Positions 1-10,252 of a DNA stretch of 64,000 bases are shown here, one piece after another; the stretch's first letter is position 1, and each line of letters starts with the position of its first letter. The notes under the pieces are model-generated. The model saw only the letters and a list, made by a program, of their open reading frames with translations, was not told the DNA's origin and did no database searches. Source of the stretch: Macrothele yani (taxonomy: Eukaryota > Arthropoda > Arachnida > Araneae > Macrothelidae). A program made the position numbers and the translations under genes. The stretch is from NCBI GenBank assembly GCA_039090855.1, contig CM077025.1:98746489-98810488 (forward strand). Reading direction: 5' to 3'.

Positions 1-423
1 TTAGGGCCAGATAGGATCCGTAATGGGAAGCTGTTTAGGAAGACGTGATTTGGAAGATGCTCAGATCGAATACCCACTTAGTGGAAAGATCTGTTTTTAC
101 CTCTGTGTGGCTTCCAAAATACATCAGCGGGGTGAATTTTCGTGCAGGCGTTTTCCTAACTTTCAAAGTTTCATGGCTATTTCATGTCATTTCAAGGTAT
201 TAAAGATAATGGCCGTCGAACGAACGTATTGTTTTATGTCACTAATAGGCAAGGGAAACACATGCTTGAGATTAACAGCTACTTTACGGGTTTAAAGCCG
301 GGTGAAAAAAATGGTGCAAAAACTAAATATATTTTTTTTTAATTTTCTATAGCCAACGTAATGTGCAAAATGTACTGCATGTTTCCACGAACGTTTTAGA
401 ATGTAGAAAGGTTCGGTAATCTC
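1..423. other. unassigned sequence
   Basis: No gene, repeat or element end was recognised here. A 90-codon open frame near the start has no recognisable motif and looks like chance. There is an A-rich and T-rich patch around 306-345. Confidence 0.5.
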
Positions 424-628
424 AGGTGGCGCAGTGCTGGCTCCTCACAGTTCGTCCGCGATAGGTCCGGGTTCGAATCCCGTAAGGCATGGATGGGTGT
501 TGTCTTTGTCTTACGGCACTAGCTCTCTCCCTTCCCTGAAACTAGTGTCCCTAAATTATAGGGATGGGCGACTGCTTACAGCCGATCGAGTAGCTAACGG
601 TGATCATTAAACCTTCAACTAAAAAAAA
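424..628 (+). mobile_element. tRNA-derived SINE, family A
   Basis: A short retroposon with a tRNA-like head. The A-box-like GTGGCGCAGTG is at about 427-437 and the B-box GGGTTCGAATCC at about 469-480. A unique body follows, and the 3' end reads toward GGTGATCATTAAAC before an A-tract at 621-628. At least six other copies lie in this window, including 5959-6248 and 31510-31736, which allows the boundaries to be drawn by comparison. This copy has diverged in the head, and I saw no clear target-site duplication. It would be transcribed by RNA polymerase III if alive and depends on a LINE for mobility. Confidence 0.8.
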
Positions 629-914
629 GACAATCTTGAACTGGTTTTTAATACTTTTCCAATGGGTGACTCCACTGCACTTGCAGTTGAGGTATTTAAA
701 CATGGAGACTCTTCTTCGTATCCTCGCCAAAAGAACAATCAAGCCACTCCAGACAAAACTAATGCAATAAAATAAATCAAACACAAAAATATAAGTTAAG
801 AGGTTTAGAGCACTTGCTAGCGTAGCTTTCCACCGACTTAGCATTCAGCCTTAGGTAATGCATATATCTAAGGCTGACTGGCTGAGTGATTGTTTTTTTT
901 TTTAATGCATATAT
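629..914. other. unassigned AT-rich sequence
   Basis: No gene recognised. The open frames on the minus strand here lack motifs. Confidence 0.4.
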
Positions 915-1152
915 CCAGGTTCGTGATTGATTTTTTTTTTTTTTGAAAAGAATAAACTCATATGAAACAACAAATGTAAACTTTATTTGATTGATAAATT
1001 CATTCAACCACTTCAGTAAAGACAATAGTCCAGGTTCGTGATTTTTTTTTTTAAATAATAAACTTATATGAAACAACAAATGTAAACTTTATTTGATTGA
1101 TAAATACATTCAACCACTTCGGTAAAGACAGACAATAGTCCAGGTTCGTGAT
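915..1152 (-). repeat. tandem ~110-115 bp unit with AATAAA and A-tract
   Basis: Two units begin with CCAGGTTCGTGATT at about 915 and 1030, and a third start is at about 1141. Read on the minus strand, each unit runs from the motif ATCACGAACCTGG through an AATAAA to an A-tract, as a polyadenylated 3' end would. A related single unit occurs at 8640-8732. The shared motif AGGTTCGTGAT is also the target duplication of the SINE that begins at 1153. Confidence 0.7.
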
Positions 1153-1347
1153 TGTTTTTTTTTTGTTTTTTTTGACTGAAGGTTTAACGACCACCGTGAG
1201 CAACTTAATGGGCTATAAACAGTCGCCCGTCCCTGATTTAGGGTCACTGGTTCCAGGGAAAGGAGAGAGCCAGTGCCGTAAGACAAACAAAACATCCATG
1301 CCTCACCGGGATTCGAACCCGGACCCTTCACGAACGAATCATCATAA
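1153..1347 (-). mobile_element. SINE family A, 3' portion (split by LINE)
   Basis: This is the tail and body of a minus-strand family A SINE, with a T-run at about 1155-1173, the GGTTTAACGACC tail motif and the B box (GGATTCGAACCC on plus). It stops abruptly at TCATAA (1342-1347). Its missing head is found 7 kb away at 8366-8406. The two halves are flanked on the outside by AGGTTCGTGAT (1142-1152 and 8407-8417), which reads as the original SINE target duplication. The LINE at 1348-8365 therefore landed inside this SINE. Confidence 0.85.
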
Positions 1348-2190
1348 TTCATGAGATCTGTATTGCTCTTAAAAACGGGTATAAGAACCTCTGTACAAAC
1401 TATTTACAAAATAAATACAGAGTAGCCAAAAACCGCACACAGGCGGCATACTGGCAGAAGTAAAAATCTCATTCGGAGATGAGAAGGCGCTCGCAGGCAA
1501 CCAAAATAAAATTAAAACGCAGGCAGATATGAAAGTCAAAATAATGCTGACGAGCTAACCGAGCAAAATGATAAGAGTCTATGAGTTGCTAGATCACAGA
1601 ATGCAATAACAACAAAAGTTCGAAGAAGCAGCAGACCGAAGACATTCGATGAAGGAAGGACAGCAGACCGAAGCAGTGGTTCAGGATGAGTCAGGACACA
1701 GCGACATTAGCAAATCACTGAATCGAAAGAAGTTAGCAGTCCACAGCAGCGGAGAAAATCATCAACACTATGAGGTTAGAGGGTAGAGAAGTAGAAGGCA
1801 GGCCACGAAGAGGTTGTCCTCAACATCCAGTAAATGCGATAGTAAACTAACAGCAGCACCTGAACAGCAAGCGTCATCAGGCAACAGTATCAGCAGGCAA
1901 CGACAACAAGAAAGCGGATTCATAGGACAGCAGCACCACATCATCATCAACAACTTGGAACCATGGTAGGTGCGGAGACCAGGTGGACATGAAAGCAGCA
2001 GTGTCGTTTTTGGCACGGGCAGTGTCGTATTAGAGTTAAAGGATAGCGACAACAGAATGTCGATAACGACGGCAAAGGAAACGATGTGCAGAATTGTTAG
2101 CGTCGGAGAGATGGCTGAACCAGCACACTTCGATGATAAAGCAGATAGATTGTGTATTTGGCTTGGAGGATTAAAAAAGAACACACTGGA
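1348..2190 (-). other. LINE 3' UTR / decayed ORF2 end
   Basis: This is the stretch downstream of the last recognisable ORF2 motif (the zinc motif near 2290-2345). It has one motif-free open frame (1768-2184, minus) that may be chance or a decayed tail of ORF2. No poly(A) was seen at the 1348 end. Confidence 0.4.
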
Positions 2191-3698
2191 TTATGAGAAG
2201 GTGCAGATGGGTAATGATGATGGAGAACGTGGTAGTGAGCCATAGTGAGCAAACGTAAACAAACATTGTGAAGAAACGAAAACAATGGTTGCAAAACAAC
2301 ACATAGAAAACGCGTGATGGACATCACCCAGAGTGGAACAAAAATAACAATGAGGTGAAGATAAATGACGAAAGCGATGTAGAGTCTTGGGTGTAAGTAA
2401 TCGGCGATGTAAGTGCAGCCAATGAATATCTCTGGCTTTCGGAGAAGCCAAGACAGTATGTGGGTCAGTCCAGGTAGCAGGAACATCGGATGGCGGAACA
2501 GGAAGGATCGGCTTCGGAGCAACAAAATACGTCAGAAAATGAGTGTAGAGTAGTTTTACAGTCACTTGATGTAAAAGAAATGGAACGTCGTTGAGATATA
2601 CCAAAAACGGAAGACTGAATGAAGCAGAAGGAGTGAAGATGAGTCCACGGTGATTACCAAGATGAGGATAAAGACGACGGATGCAAGACTGAATCGAATG
2701 GAGTTGTGCCTGATGAAGAGACAGATCTGGAAGAGGTGGAGAGATCTGAGAGAGTGATTTCCAACGAAGGCTATGATCAACGAGTTGAGAGACTCACACA
2801 ACGCCATTGGTGAACCAAGTGGAGAAGGGACAAGTACCGAGAAGAAGAAGAGCGGATAGCAGAAGAAAAGAAGAGAGGTTCTGCAAGGGGATCATTAGTC
2901 GAGGTAGGGGAGGGGGAGAGAAGGGAACGCCAAAGGGAAAAGGCGGACTTATGAGTATCGGGAAAGTGGTCAGGAACAAGAGCGAAAAGGTCCATGCGGA
3001 TAAAGGTAGAAACTGTGAGATGAGGACTGCGAGGAAAGAATAAAGTATCAATGATGGTGTGAGCGGAAGAGAAAAATCGCGAAGAAAATTGTGCAGATGA
3101 AAAGCATTGAATTTAAGAGAGATATCAGAGAGAGAGACCGCCGTAAGAGATTGACAAGAGTGGAGCGGTGCACCCAGTGAATGACGTTCCAAACGAAATC
3201 TGTGAAGGTGCGCTGCAGATGACGGAGTAAAAAACAGTGGAGGCAGGTGGGCAATCCAAGCATGGAAGAAACTTTGCTGAAGAAAAGTATTAAGGAGACA
3301 GGATCGGCTGAAAACCGACAAGTATGGCTTGAGACGACAGAAAGGAGCAAGGCGACGATTTGCTTGTTGAACGAGGGGTTCCACGTGGCTGCAGCAACCA
3401 CTACATGGTTTCCAACATGTACTGCAAGAAGTTGGATGACGGTGGATGACGAGCGGGTCCCCCCAAGGGTGGTCACCGCAGGACGCCCACTTCCCTGCCC
3501 ATAATCCAACGCATTTCCCTGCGTTGAGAGCAGATCCAGAAATAGCTGCATATTCAAAATACGTTGTGTGAAGGGTGCCAAAAGCCCTCTCAGTGCGGAG
3601 GAAGACGGTTAAGTCGTCCGCATACGCTGAGAGAACTGTGTGATGAGGACGGGTGCACGTAACTCCACGTGAAACATATAAAAACAGCCGAGAACGAA

Positions 3699-4152
3699 GA
3701 CAAATCAAAAGAGAGTCGCGGATGGCTTAGTGGTTAGTGTTTCAGACTATCGATGCTGGGACCCCAGGTTCAAGCCTGGGCTGATCTTTCAGAGATGGTG
3801 TGATTTACTAACAATCGCTGAATATCCGCCGTGCATCGGACGAGAACGTAAAGTGACGGCCCCCAGGCTGGACCCACTGGTTAAATGGGTATCCTTTCCT
3901 ATGTCCTCCCTGAAATTCTCTCACCCATCTATGTGCAATATCGTACTTGTACGGTGGCGCCATCTACTGTACTCTAATCTCACTACAAACTGTTCTGTCA
4001 AAAGTCGCTAGACTTGCTCTCATTCCTTCCGTTTCTGTGTCCTGCCCAAAAGGCGATCTCGCTGTAGGTGGCTGGGACCTAAACTCTACTCCCTGTGGAC
4101 GGAAGTCCTACATGAAAATGACAAACCTACTTTGATTGACAAATCAAAAGAG
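3699..4152 (+). mobile_element. SINE family E with 15-bp target duplication
   Basis: The insert spans 3714-4137 and is flanked by the 15-bp direct repeat GACAAATCAAAAGAG at 3699-3713 and 4138-4152. The head is tRNA-like: GCGGATGGCTTAGTGGTTAG at about 3717-3736 carries an A box, and AGGTTCAAGCC at about 3767-3777 resembles a B box. The roughly 350-bp body is unlike the other SINE families, apart from a short CCGCCGTGCATCGGACG segment shared with family B. It interrupts LINE ORF2 just downstream of the reverse transcriptase GCPLS block. The flanking LINE sequence reads in one frame across the site if the insert is ignored, so the insertion is younger than the LINE. Confidence 0.85.
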
Positions 4153-5948
4153 GTTCGAAGGCAAGAGCAAAGAGTTGACACGAGAGGGGGCAACCCAGTC
4201 GGATTCCGTTGGCAAAGGGAATAGCGGAAGTGATAAAGGCGGAAGTACGAACACGGAAAAGAGAGTGAAAGTATAGAGATTGGAAAATGCCAGACAGAAA
4301 ACTGGAGGAAAACCAAAGCGGTGAAGGACAGCGTAAAGGTAGGTATGATTAATAGAGTCAAAAGCTTGTTTTTGATCAATATTGAAAATAGCAAGGGGTT
4401 CAGAAAGCCGCGAAGCGAGAGAGTAAAGGTTACGTATGGTAGTGATATTAGAAGCAATAGAGCGAGAAGGGACAGTATAAGTTTGGTCTGGATGGATTAA
4501 ATGCTGGAGAACGGGTTTGAGACGGAGGGCGAGAATTTTAGCGAAAATTTTATAGTCAGTGTTGAGAATGGAGATAGGCCTCCAGTTAGTTAAAAGTCTA
4601 AGATTGCCAGATTTAGGAATGAGACGAAGTAGAGCAAAGGTAAAAGCTGAGGAGGAGAAGGAAGACGAAGAAAAAACAGAATTAAAACAAGCGACCAAGA
4701 GCGGAAGAAGAACAGGAAGAAAGATCTTATAAAAAGGAAGGGGAAGACCATCATCACCTGGCGAAGAACGGTCATTGAGGCTATGAACAGCAGTACGAAT
4801 CTCCTCAGGGGAGATAGGCGCACTGAGTGATGAAACGTAGCAAGATGGGACGAGGGACATCACGCAAAATCGGCGATGCATCGGCTGGTAACTACGATGT
4901 AGATTTGAAGCGCTCGGAAAAATACGAAAAAGGAAGATCACAGATGCGAAACGGGTCCGCAGTGGTAGAACCATCTGGCAGCGAGAGATGAGAGATGGTG
5001 TTACATTTGACACGATGTTCTTCCAGGTAACGTAGACTTTGGATAAGATCGTCATGAAAACGTAGAAAGGAAAACTTTAAACGAGAAAAAGCATCAGAAT
5101 CAAAGGTGCGAAGACGATGATGAAGCTTAGTTTGAAGAATCTCATATGCAGCATCCGAGGGAGAGGTAGACTGTAGAGCTGTACGAAGAATATCCATGTC
5201 CATTAATCGGCGAGTACGAACAGAGAATGAAAAACGACGAGCAAAAGCAATAGACTGTTTGGTGAAAAGCCACAGAGCCGCTAGGTCAACAATGGATGGA
5301 AGCTGACTAATCGACTGAGTGATAATGGAGCGAACTTTCGAAATAAAAGCGGAATCATGTAAACAAGAATCATCGAGAGTCCAAACTGTAGGATGGAGGA
5401 CAGTAAAAGAAGGTAAATGGAAGAGCAAAAGAACCAGTCGATGATCAGATGAGACGGCATTAATGTGCAAAACAGAGATGAGAGAAGAACGTAAGAAACT
5501 AGACACATGGAAACGATCCAGACGGGCAGCTGCATGGGATAATCCAGCGGGATGAAACCAAGTGAATTCTTTGGTAGCAGGATGAAGAGAACGGAAAGTA
5601 TCAATGAGATCAAAATTATAAACAATTTGGGTGAGCTGGGAAACCAGGGAAGAGCGACTCTCCTGGGATCCACCTCAATCAAAACCGGGTTGCAGGGTGC
5701 AATTGAAATCTCCAGCGAGAATCACGACTTCGGAAGATGGAATAACTGCAAGGATGGTAACAATATGATGAAGGAGGAGGTAGCATCAGTTTCATTTTGT
5801 GGAACATGTAAGTTGAGTAAATGATAGAGAGAGGAAAGAAAACGAAATGAAAGATATTGAAAAATCCCGAGCAGGGTCTGTGACTCGAAGACATCAGATA
5901 GCTGTGAAAAAAAAAAAATTATTGTGAAATCCAATAGCAGTACCGGAA

Positions 5949-6258
5949 CCCAGATCGGGCCGCCCCGGTGGCGCAGTGGTCTAAGCGATGGCCTCTGATC
6001 ATTCGTCCGAACGGGGTCCGGGTTCGAATCCCGGTGAAGCATGGATGTTGTGTTTGTCTTACGGCACAGACTCTCTCCCTTCCCTGGAACCAGTGACCCT
6101 AAATTAGGGACGGGCGACTGCTTATAGCTCATTGAGTTGCTCACGGTGGTCGTTAAACTTCCATAAGCATTGAGTGAGCAACTCAATGCTTATAGCCCAT
6201 TGAGTTGCTCACGGTGGTCGTTAAACCTCCAATAAAAAAAAAAAAAACCCCAGATCGG
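5949..6258 (+). mobile_element. SINE family A with duplicated 3' end
   Basis: The insert spans about 5959-6248 and is flanked by CCCAGATCGG at 5949-5958 and 6249-6258. This is the most complete plus-strand family A copy. It has the head GCCCCGGTGGCGCAGTGGTC, the B box GGGTTCGAATCCC, the body TTACGGCACAGACTCTC and an A-tail at about 6234-6247. Unusually, the 3' terminal block (GCTTATAGC through GGTCGTTAAAC) occurs twice, at about 6119-6160 and 6188-6224. The copies are joined by a short palindromic linker near 6164-6190 built from AGCATTGAGT and its complement. It interrupts the endonuclease region of LINE ORF2. Confidence 0.88.
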
Positions 6259-6416
6259 CTCGGTGATTGTGATAAAAAGCAAAAGGACAGCGGGAAAAAT
6301 CTGTCGAAGGGGCACAGTTGGTTTCTTGCAGAAGAAGGATGTTAGCTTGCAAATACTCGATGTCCTCGAAGACTAGAGCATTTGCCGCTGACGCCGCAAA
6401 GCCGCGGCAGTTAAAA

Positions 6417-8079
6417 CTAATAAATGTCAACTGAGACATCTCCAGGCGGTTGTAGGCTACTCTGAAGTTCCTGCGAGAGTATTTTCAGCAAATAAGCTAT
6501 AAGCCGACGTCCATACTGGGACGATTCAGGAGGAAGGGAAACATTAGTAAGAAATTCTTGAAGTAGATGCAGTTGTTGTAGCATTTCCGGAAGACGACTC
6601 ATCTTAGAATTAATACACGGTAACGTTAACAGTTTTTTCTTGCGGGGACGTTGGATCAGGCCAAATAAATCAGTGGAGGTGAGCGGTGATAAAGGCACAG
6701 AACTGTCACGAAAAGGAGCTGTCAAAGCTGGCAGGTTGAGAGGAGGGAGGTCATCATCAGAAGCAACGGAAGCATAGTCACTGGAGTCAGCAGCAACATC
6801 CATATCATCATCAGGAGAGAAAGAGGCAAAAGGAGTTTGAGAACACACGGTAAAAGAATAATCTTCAGCACTTGCAGAGGCGGAAGAATTGGTAGCACAT
6901 TTTTGTTTGATACGTCTGGAACGACGTGCAGACCGAGGAGAGGTCGCTGGAGAACTTGGGCGCTTCCCAGTAGTATTGGCACCTGCAGAACCCACGGATG
7001 GAAAAAGAGGCGGAAATGAACTGTCATCGAGATTAACTGGCTGGAACAGTTGGGGAACTGGTGGTGAAACAGATGAATCGCTTAGGAACGCGGACGCAGC
7101 AGGAACAGGAAGATCAGATGTGTTAGCTACAGGTATAAGAGGAGCAATCAGTGGGGAAGGAGTTGAGACAGAAATTTGCGCTGCAGGCTGGCTAGCCACT
7201 TGGGCGGCAGTAGAAGTGGTAGATGGAGGGGAGGACGGAACCTCCATTGGAGAGGCTGCATCTGGATCAGACAGACGGTGGGGACAGGCAGAAACCAAAT
7301 GACCTTCAGCCCGGCATCTAAAACACTGCACACCCGCAAACAGATTAAATGAATAAGTACGAGTATCGGTGATGAGGTCTAAAGTGGCTGGGTGATTAGA
7401 AATGGCCTGGTCATTGGGGAGAAATGACGCGATACTGGCGTCGGCCACCCTGTACAAATTGTAAGGTGAGTCCTTGGCAGCTGCAGGAAGAAACTTCGTT
7501 ACCCCGACAACCCGACCGAGGGTGCTAAGGGCTTCAATTAAAATATCATCAGAACAGCGGTAGGCACAGGGGAAAGAGTTACTATAACTGGGCGTTGGGC
7601 AGCAGCAACGGGTTCCAGGTGAACGGTGCCAATGTCAATACCAGCCGCTATAACACTGTCGACTGCAGTTTGGTGAACAAAATGCACTACGACACCCTCC
7701 AATACGTATAACGGAAACAATGCTTTCTTTAAGCACAACTTTAGCAATGGCATCTAAAGTAGACGGTGAGGGTGTCGCGAAGAGATGAAGGAAAAAAACA
7801 CTCAGTAAAGGGGCAGAAGTAAACTCTTTACCTTTAGGTGAGTCGTCTGCTAAACGAATCTTAAGCACAGAAGCCTCCCGAGTAATTTTGGGACGCATTG
7901 CAGCAGAAGCACTTGAAGGTAATCCAGAAGTATGAGCAGTCGAAGCATACGAGCGGGGAGGGGGGTGGGTCAGCAACACTTGACCCAGCACCCAAAACAG
8001 TAGGATTAGGATACAGCATATTCGAAGCAGTAGCACTGGAAGAAGTAAAATTCACGTTAGTAGCAGCCATCGTTGACAC
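6417..8079 (-). pseudogene. LINE ORF1: zinc-knuckle nucleic-acid-binding protein, broken
   Basis: The longest intact piece is 6417-7457 (minus). It starts within the ORF and contains a CCHC zinc knuckle, CFRCRAEGHLVSACP (CX2CX4HX4C), near 7285-7330. A long Ser/Pro/Ala-rich, low-complexity tail follows, with a basic patch (SARRSRRIKQK). Upstream coding continues to about 8079 in other frames (MAATNVNFTSSSATASN, then a block ending EASVLKIRLADDSPKGKEF), so at least two or three frameshifts have occurred. The stop overlaps the ORF2 start. In LINEs of this type ORF1 binds the element RNA to form the retrotransposition particle. I see no coiled coil. Confidence 0.7.
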
Positions 8080-8365
8080 TGAAGCAGAAAGTTTGCGGGC
8101 GATAGGGGTAGTTGAAGAATCTTTGCATGAGCTCGTGGAAAGCAGCTGGCTCGGCCACTAACCCTAAAACCACGAGGCGAAGTGCTGCAACTCACAACAC
8201 TGAAAAGAAAACCCAAAAGCTGTCAAAAGTACACAGACTCACTTCCCGTGAGTTAAAACTGAAGATACGCGACACAGACGACACAAAACACGAATTAAAG
8301 ACGATAATCCTAGGTAAATAACACAATGCTTAGCCTCACTCGGAAGCTCGTCAACACGTGACCGC

Positions 8366-8406
8366 TCATAAGCCAGCGCTTAGACCACTGCGCCACCGTG
8401 GCGTCT
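8366..8406 (-). mobile_element. SINE family A head, displaced by LINE
   Basis: This 41-bp piece reads GACCACTGCGCCACCGTGGCG on plus, from about 8383. It matches the A-box end of other minus-strand family A copies and continues the SINE fragment that ends at 1347. TCATAA at 8366-8371 repeats 1342-1347. AGGTTCGTGAT follows at 8407-8417. Confidence 0.8.
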
Positions 8407-8417
8407 AGGTTCGTGAT

Positions 8418-8588
8418 GAGGATCACGACTGCACCCTTTTTCAGTCGCAAAATGTGAGGTAGAAGTCTACTCATCTCGATCGTCTGCAAAAATTCAACTG
8501 GATAGCGCACTCTTTCACTCTCATCTACAGTCACAACTGTGTTTGTAAATTTTGTTGGAATGATATTCGCTTTGCGAATACTCTTCAC
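8418..8588 (-). pseudogene. PIF1-like helicase fragment (Helitron-type)
   Basis: A minus-strand open stretch reads YPVEFLQTIEMSRLLPH, then RLKKGAVVILITNLD. This matches the conserved block of PIF1-family helicases found at the C-terminal end of Helitron Rep/Hel proteins (typically a PPHxLxLKxGxxxMLLRNL pattern). Only about 55 codons survive. The family A SINE is inserted directly after NLD, so this fragment is the oldest layer of the locus. In an intact Helitron this domain unwinds DNA during rolling-circle transposition. The rest of the protein is not seen nearby. Confidence 0.65.
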
Positions 8589-8611
8589 TCGTGGGAATCA
8601 ACGGTTAGTCT

Positions 8612-8614
8612 TCA

Positions 8615-8650
<36 letters not shown>

Positions 8651-8802
8651 ATATGAAACAACGAATGTAAACTTTATTTGATTGAAAAATTCATCCAACC
8701 ACTTCAGTAAAGACAATAGTCTAGGTTCGTAATTTTTTTTTTTTTGACTGAAAGTTTAACGACCACCGTGAGCAACTCAATGGGCTATAAGCAGCCGCCC
8801 GT
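8612..8802 (-). repeat. A-tract, copy of the 915-1152 unit, and truncated SINE A
   Basis: A plus-strand A-run at about 8622-8649 is followed by a unit closely similar to 1044-1152 (ending AGACAATAGTCTAGGTTCGT). After it comes the tail of a minus-strand family A SINE (T-run 8733-8745, GTTTAACGACCACCG) that stops at about 8802. The same order of unit then SINE tail occurs at 1040-1200, so this looks like a duplicated segment rather than an independent insertion. Confidence 0.65.
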
Positions 8803-9438
8803 AATATTTTCACTAACAATGGCCAACGGAATGTTTATTTATATCTTTACATAATGGGAAACGTCTTACCTATGTGAATAAACTGGATCGAATGAATATT
8901 AAATTGTATATTATACATCACACAGTCCAACGGCATTACGCAATCAGGTCTTTGAGAGTGTTCGCCGTTCCAATGAGAAAAACTTTGTTACTATTGCCTC
9001 CTAGTGTTGCTTTGCGGAACGGTTCGCTCAGAAAAGAGACTTCGAACTTCGACCTATACTCAGACCCTCCATGCTTCCGCTTTCAACCGCAGGCGATCGA
9101 ATGTCAACCGCACGCTTCTCCCATAGACTTTACATGGGAACTTTGGCCGCCCCACCATGCCCTAACCGTTGCCCCAATTTCATTTTTCTTTTCGACTGGC
9201 ACATCTACATGGTAAGACCTTTATTTTGATACCTCAACCATATCTTTACGTTCAGCCGTTCTCTCAAAATACGACTCACAGTAAAAAAACCTTATAGAAT
9301 TAATATATGGATGTGTGCTTCAAAATTTTGAACTTTCAGTTCTCAATCAGTACGCTTTCTCATTCTCGCTAAAAGAAAAACGAAGCGTTGTGCGGTTCTT
9401 TTAAAACAAGGAAATGAATAAAACGTTACATACACAGT
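8803..9438. other. unassigned sequence
   Basis: No gene or element recognised. A 113-codon open frame (8874-9215, plus) has no motif and is not supported. Confidence 0.4.
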
Positions 9439-10252
9439 ACAACGAAGTAAATTTCTCCGTCATTTTTGGTCTACGCCGGGATTCGAACCCGAGTACGCTT
9501 ATTCCGGAACAAGCAGCTCTACCAACTGAGCTACGCAGACATTTTATTCTGATTCCTATCTGCCTTTATGTCGTGTGCGTCCTTCTGGCAGGTACGTCAC
9601 ATCTCCTGGTACGTTACATCATCTCCCCCTTATTTTTTTTTATTTTTTTTTTCGAAGTGCTGCTCTTATTTTTCCTATCTCGCGGTGTGGAAATAACATC
9701 ACACCATTGCGAGATTGTGAACGGTCGGGTCATCCGGATAGTTCGGGCGCCATTATAACGAAGTGAATTTCTCCGTCATTTTTATCCACGCCAGGATTCG
9801 AACCCGGGTCCACTCATTCCGGAATAAGTTGCTCTACCATTTGAGCTACGCGGACATTTTATTCTGATTCCTATCTGCCTTTATGTCGTGTGCGTCCTTC
9901 TGGCAGGTACGTCACATCTCCTGGTACGTTACATCATCTCCCCCTTATTTTTTTTTTATTTTTTTTTTTTCGAAGTGCTGCTCTTATTTTTCCTATCTCG
10001 CGGTGTGGAAATAACATCACACCATTGCGAGATTGTGAACGGTCGGGTCATCCGGATAGTTCGGGCGCCATTATAACGAAGTGAATTTCTCCGTCATTTT
10101 TATCCACGCCAGGATTCGAACCCGGGTCCACTCATTCCGGAATAAGTTGCTCTACCATTTGAGCTACGCGGACATTTTATTCTGATTCCTATCTGCCTTT
10201 ATGTCGTGTGCGTCCTTCTGGTAGGTACGTCACATCTCCTGGTACGTTACAA
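9439..10252 (-). mobile_element. tRNA-derived SINE family C, three tandem units
   Basis: Three head-to-tail units start with AACGAAGT at about 9439, 9758 and 10076 (period 318-319 bp). The third is truncated at about 10252. Each carries a minus-strand 72-nt tRNA-like block at 9469-9540, 9784-9855 and 10102-10173. The block folds as a cloverleaf with 7-bp acceptor pairing (GTCTGCG with CGTAGAC in unit 1), a TAGCTCAGTTGGTAGAGC D-arm and a GGTTCGAATCC T-arm. The anticodon loop has eight bases (TTCCGGAA), which argues against functional tRNAs. The intervening body includes T-rich runs and CTCGCGGTGTGG. Two more units occur at 50252-50834. Confidence 0.8.

Larger units (their letters stand above)
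2191..6439 (-). pseudogene. LINE ORF2: endonuclease-reverse transcriptase, broken
   Basis: The N-terminus starts at ATG 6437-6439 with FISFNCRGF and LLQET, the opening of an EEP-type endonuclease. The motif LAGDFNCTL lies near 5690-5720. Reverse transcriptase motifs follow: NWRPISILNTDYKIFAKI (about 4530-4590), the DQKQAFDSI block (about 4350-4380), GIRLGCPLS (about 4183-4210, in a different frame from the preceding block) and AYADDL (about 3610-3630). A C-terminal zinc motif CYFCSTLGDVHHAFSMC (CX2CX7HX4C) lies near 2290-2345. The start overlaps the end of ORF1 by about 23 bp. It is broken by a family A SINE in the endonuclease, a family E SINE just after the GCPLS block, and several frameshifts. 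The product would have nicked target DNA and reverse-transcribed the LINE RNA in place. Confidence 0.8.
1348..8365 (-). mobile_element. Tx1-like non-LTR retrotransposon (LINE), ~7.0 kb, defective
   Basis: A two-ORF LINE read on the minus strand, with its 5' end at 8365 and its 3' end at 1348. The 6-bp repeat TCATAA (1342-1347, 8366-8371) flanks it and splits a family A SINE. ORF1 (zinc-knuckle protein) occupies about 8079-6417. ORF2 (endonuclease, reverse transcriptase, C-terminal zinc motif) occupies about 6439-2191. The 3' UTR is about 2190-1348 and shows no A-tail. Two later SINEs interrupt it (3714-4137 and 5959-6248), and several frameshifts break both ORFs. Clade call: the reverse transcriptase motifs (NWRPISILNTDYKIFAK, SAYADDL, then ISGSALNAGK) resemble the L1/Tx1 group, best matched by Tx1. 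A phylogeny would be needed to confirm the clade. Confidence 0.8.

Noticed and set aside
8874..9215. 113-codon plus-strand gene
   Set aside because: No domain, no supporting context, and ordinary chance length for this composition.
9469..10173. Three functional tRNA genes
   Set aside because: The anticodon loop has 8 bases, copies are tandem with a long shared body, and further copies occur at 50 kb, so these are SINE heads.
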